A DNA stretch of 6,304 nucleotides from contig CANQZL010000094.1 in NCBI GenBank assembly GCA_947628325.1, positions 1 through 6,304 of the forward strand. Reading direction: 5' to 3'. Numbering within the stretch: the first letter of the stretch is position 1; each line of letters begins with the position of its first letter. A model generated the notes under the pieces. The model did not search any database, was not told where the DNA came from, and saw only the letters and a list, made by a program, of their open reading frames with translations. This document shows positions 4,748 to 6,304 of the stretch, one piece after another. Position numbers and translations under genes: made by a program. The stretch is from an uncultured Bacilli bacterium. Its GTDB lineage: Bacteria > Bacillota_I > Bacilli_A > RF39 > UBA660.

Positions 4748-6304
4748 TATATTTGTAATGGATTATTATCTATTTCAATATTTACTTTATTATTCAACAT
4801 GTATATTTCATCTAAATCTTTTAAAATATCTAAAAGATTAGAATCTTTTTTATATTTTAAAATTATTTGAAAACGATAAATATTATTTATTTTAAAGATA
4901 GAAGCTGTTGTTGGTCCAAGAATTATTGTATCTTTATCTAATTTATTTTGTAAATATTGCTTTACTTTAGTTATCTCCTTAGATGCTAATTCATAATCTT
5001 TAGATGCTATCTTTAAACTCGTTAAAAAATAGTATGGTGGATAATCCAATTTATGACGATTTACCATTTCATAATTATAAAATGCTTCATAGTCATGATT
5101 TTTTACACATTTCAATGTGTAATTATCAGGATTAGTTGTTTGAATAATTACTTCTCCAGGTAAACTACTACGTCCAGCACGCCCAGATACTTGTGAAAGT
5201 AAAGCAAATGTTCTTTCATTACTTCTAAAATCAGGAATATTTAAAGTTGCATCAGCATTAATAACTCCTACTAATGTTACTAAAGGAAAATTAAGTCCCT
5301 TTGAAATCATTTGCGTACCTAATAAAATATCGAATTCATAATTTTTAAAACGATTTATAATATCTTCATGCGCTCCCTTATTTTTTGTAGTATCAGCATC
5401 CATTCTTATAACACGAGCAGTCGGAAATATTTTATTAATTTCCTGTTCTAACTTTTCAGTTCCTAATCCATAGTCTGCTAAGGATTTTTCATTACATTTA
5501 GGACACTTATCAGGTTTAAAAACAGTATAACCACAATAATGACATCTTAAATTATTACTTGATTTATGATAAGTTAAAGTAATATCACAATGTGGGCACT
5601 TATAAATATATCCACAAGCCTTACAACTTATAATAGTTGAATAACCACGGCGATTTAAAAGTAATATAGTTTGTTCATGTTTTAAAAGACGATTATTAAT
5701 TTTTTCCTTTAAGCTATCAGATAACACCATATTTCTTTTCTTCATTTCTGGTATCATATCAACTATTTCTACTTTTGGTAAAACTGATGAACCAACTCTA
5801 TTTGGCATAGATATATATTTATAAACATTTTTCTTAGCTCGAGCCATTGTTTCTAAAGATGGTGTTGCACTTCCTAAAATAAGAGGAATATGATAATAAT
5901 GATTTCTAAATTTAGCCATATCAAGAGCATGATAACGAGGATTAGAATCTTGTTTATATGTTTCACTATGTTCCTCATCAATAATAATTATACCCAATTT
6001 TTTTAATGGTGTAAATATAGCACTCCTTGTCCCAATAACAATATGAACTTCTTCTTTTAATATTTTTAAATACTCATCATACTTTTCTCCTTCAGATAAT
6101 CCACTATGAAAGATAGCTACATCATTACCAAAATGACTATAAAATTTATTAACAATTTGTGTCGTTAAAGATATTTCAGGAACTAACATAATAGCTGTTT
6201 TGTTTAACTTTACAACATTTTTAATAAGTTCAATATAAACTTCCGTTTTACCAGAACCAGTAACTCCATGTAGTAGATATGTATTTTCACTATTTAAATC
6301 AATT
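4747..6304 (-). CDS. priA: Primosomal replication helicase PriA, C-terminal 518 codons (start beyond window)
   Basis: PriA recognises stalled or collapsed forks and reloads the replisome. The frame is open to the right edge. The first Met at 6189 is not the start, because 38 further in-frame codons precede it and hold the Walker A motif GVTGSGKT. Counting from the edge, the visible motifs are Walker A (13-20), LVPEISLT (motif Ia), DEEH (109-112), GSATPS (144-149), eight zinc-binding cysteines in four pairs (227/230, 236/239, 254/257, 267/270), GTQMISKGLNFP (329-340) and QVSGRAGR (371-378). This is the complete PriA helicase core with its inserted double-zinc domain and the C-terminal domain. 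The missing N-terminal DNA-binding region would be roughly 200-300 residues. No motif is broken. It is followed after ten bases by the membrane/peptidase gene and probably shares its transcript. Confidence 0.96.
   Translation of the reverse strand, partial: IDLNSENTYLLHGVTGSGKTEVYIELIKNVVKLNKTAIMLVPEISLTTQIVNKFYSHFGNDVAIFHSGLSEGEKYDEYLKILKEEVHIVIGTRSAIFTPLKKLGIIIIDEEHSETYKQDSNPRYHALDMAKFRNHYYHIPLILGSATPSLETMARAKKNVYKYISMPNRVGSSVLPKVEIVDMIPEMKKRNMVLSDSLKEKINNRLLKHEQTILLLNRRGYSTIISCKACGYIYKCPHCDITLTYHKSSNNLRCHYCGYTVFKPDKCPKCNEKSLADYGLGTEKLEQEINKIFPTARVIRMDADTTKNKGAHEDIINRFKNYEFDILLGTQMISKGLNFPLVTLVGVINADATLNIPDFRSNERTFALLSQVSGRAGRSSLPGEVIIQTTNPDNYTLKCVKNHDYEAFYNYEMVNRHKLDYPPYYFLTSLKIASKDYELASKEITKVKQYLQNKLDKDTIILGPTTASIFKINNIYRFQIILKYKKDSNLLDILKDLDEIYMLNNKVNIEIDNNPLQI

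Noticed and set aside
6187..6189. ATG as the start of priA
   Set aside because: The frame is open for 38 more codons to the right edge and those codons contain Walker A, so this Met is internal.
1..6304. Mycoplasma-type genetic code suggested by the AT richness
   Set aside because: All genes are read fully with the standard code, Trp is encoded by TGG, and no family motif is broken by TGA.
1..6304. CRISPR array, tRNA, rRNA or insertion sequence
   Set aside because: No regularly spaced repeats, cloverleaf-like segment, rRNA stretch, transposase or flanking inverted repeats were recognised by eye; all gene-free gaps are under 200 bases.

Overview
The window reads as chromosomal DNA from a very AT-rich, low-GC Gram-positive bacterium of the Firmicutes (Bacilli or Erysipelotrichia-like lineages, possibly an uncultured gut member). 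The reasons are a spoVIF-type sporulation gene, an N-terminal dnaG fragment, a priA fragment, a sortase-anchored surface protein and strong AGGAGG-type ribosome binding sites. Trp is encoded by TGG and no gene needs TGA read as Trp, so the standard bacterial code (table 11) fits and a Mycoplasma-type code does not. The exact taxon is an inference only.

Layout from left to right. (1) Positions 1-397, minus strand: the first 132 codons of DNA primase DnaG with its CHC2 zinc motif, cut by the window edge, with its own promoter just upstream. (2) Positions 584-2044, minus: a secreted, wall-anchored adhesin with an internal Cys-Gln thioester domain, two Cna-B/SpaA-like domains and an LPPDTA sorting signal, followed by an intrinsic terminator at 542-570. 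(3) Positions 2173-2415, minus: SpoVIF-like sporulation protein, with a terminator at 2138-2160. (4) Positions 2506-2670, plus: a 54-residue cysteine-rich DUF1540 protein. (5) Positions 2709-3527, plus: a membrane-anchored CE4 polysaccharide deacetylase. (6) Positions 3540-4736, minus: an unusual 398-residue protein joining a VirB2/TrbC-like double-membrane hairpin to a papain/C39-like cysteine peptidase domain. (7) Positions 4747-6304, minus: the C-terminal 518 codons of primosomal helicase PriA; its start lies beyond the right edge.

Genes 6 and 7 are probably one transcription unit, because the Shine-Dalgarno of gene 6 overlaps the priA stop codon. Genes 4 and 5 may be co-transcribed. Genes 5 and 6 converge on a perfect 18-bp inverted repeat that seems to terminate both, and that also encodes the same last four residues and stop codon (YLKK-stop) on each strand. 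The housekeeping replication genes (dnaG, priA) flank a short set of cell-surface and sporulation genes. No mobile element, CRISPR array, tRNA or rRNA was recognised. The best candidates for new biology are the pilin-like/peptidase fusion protein and the dual-coding terminator.
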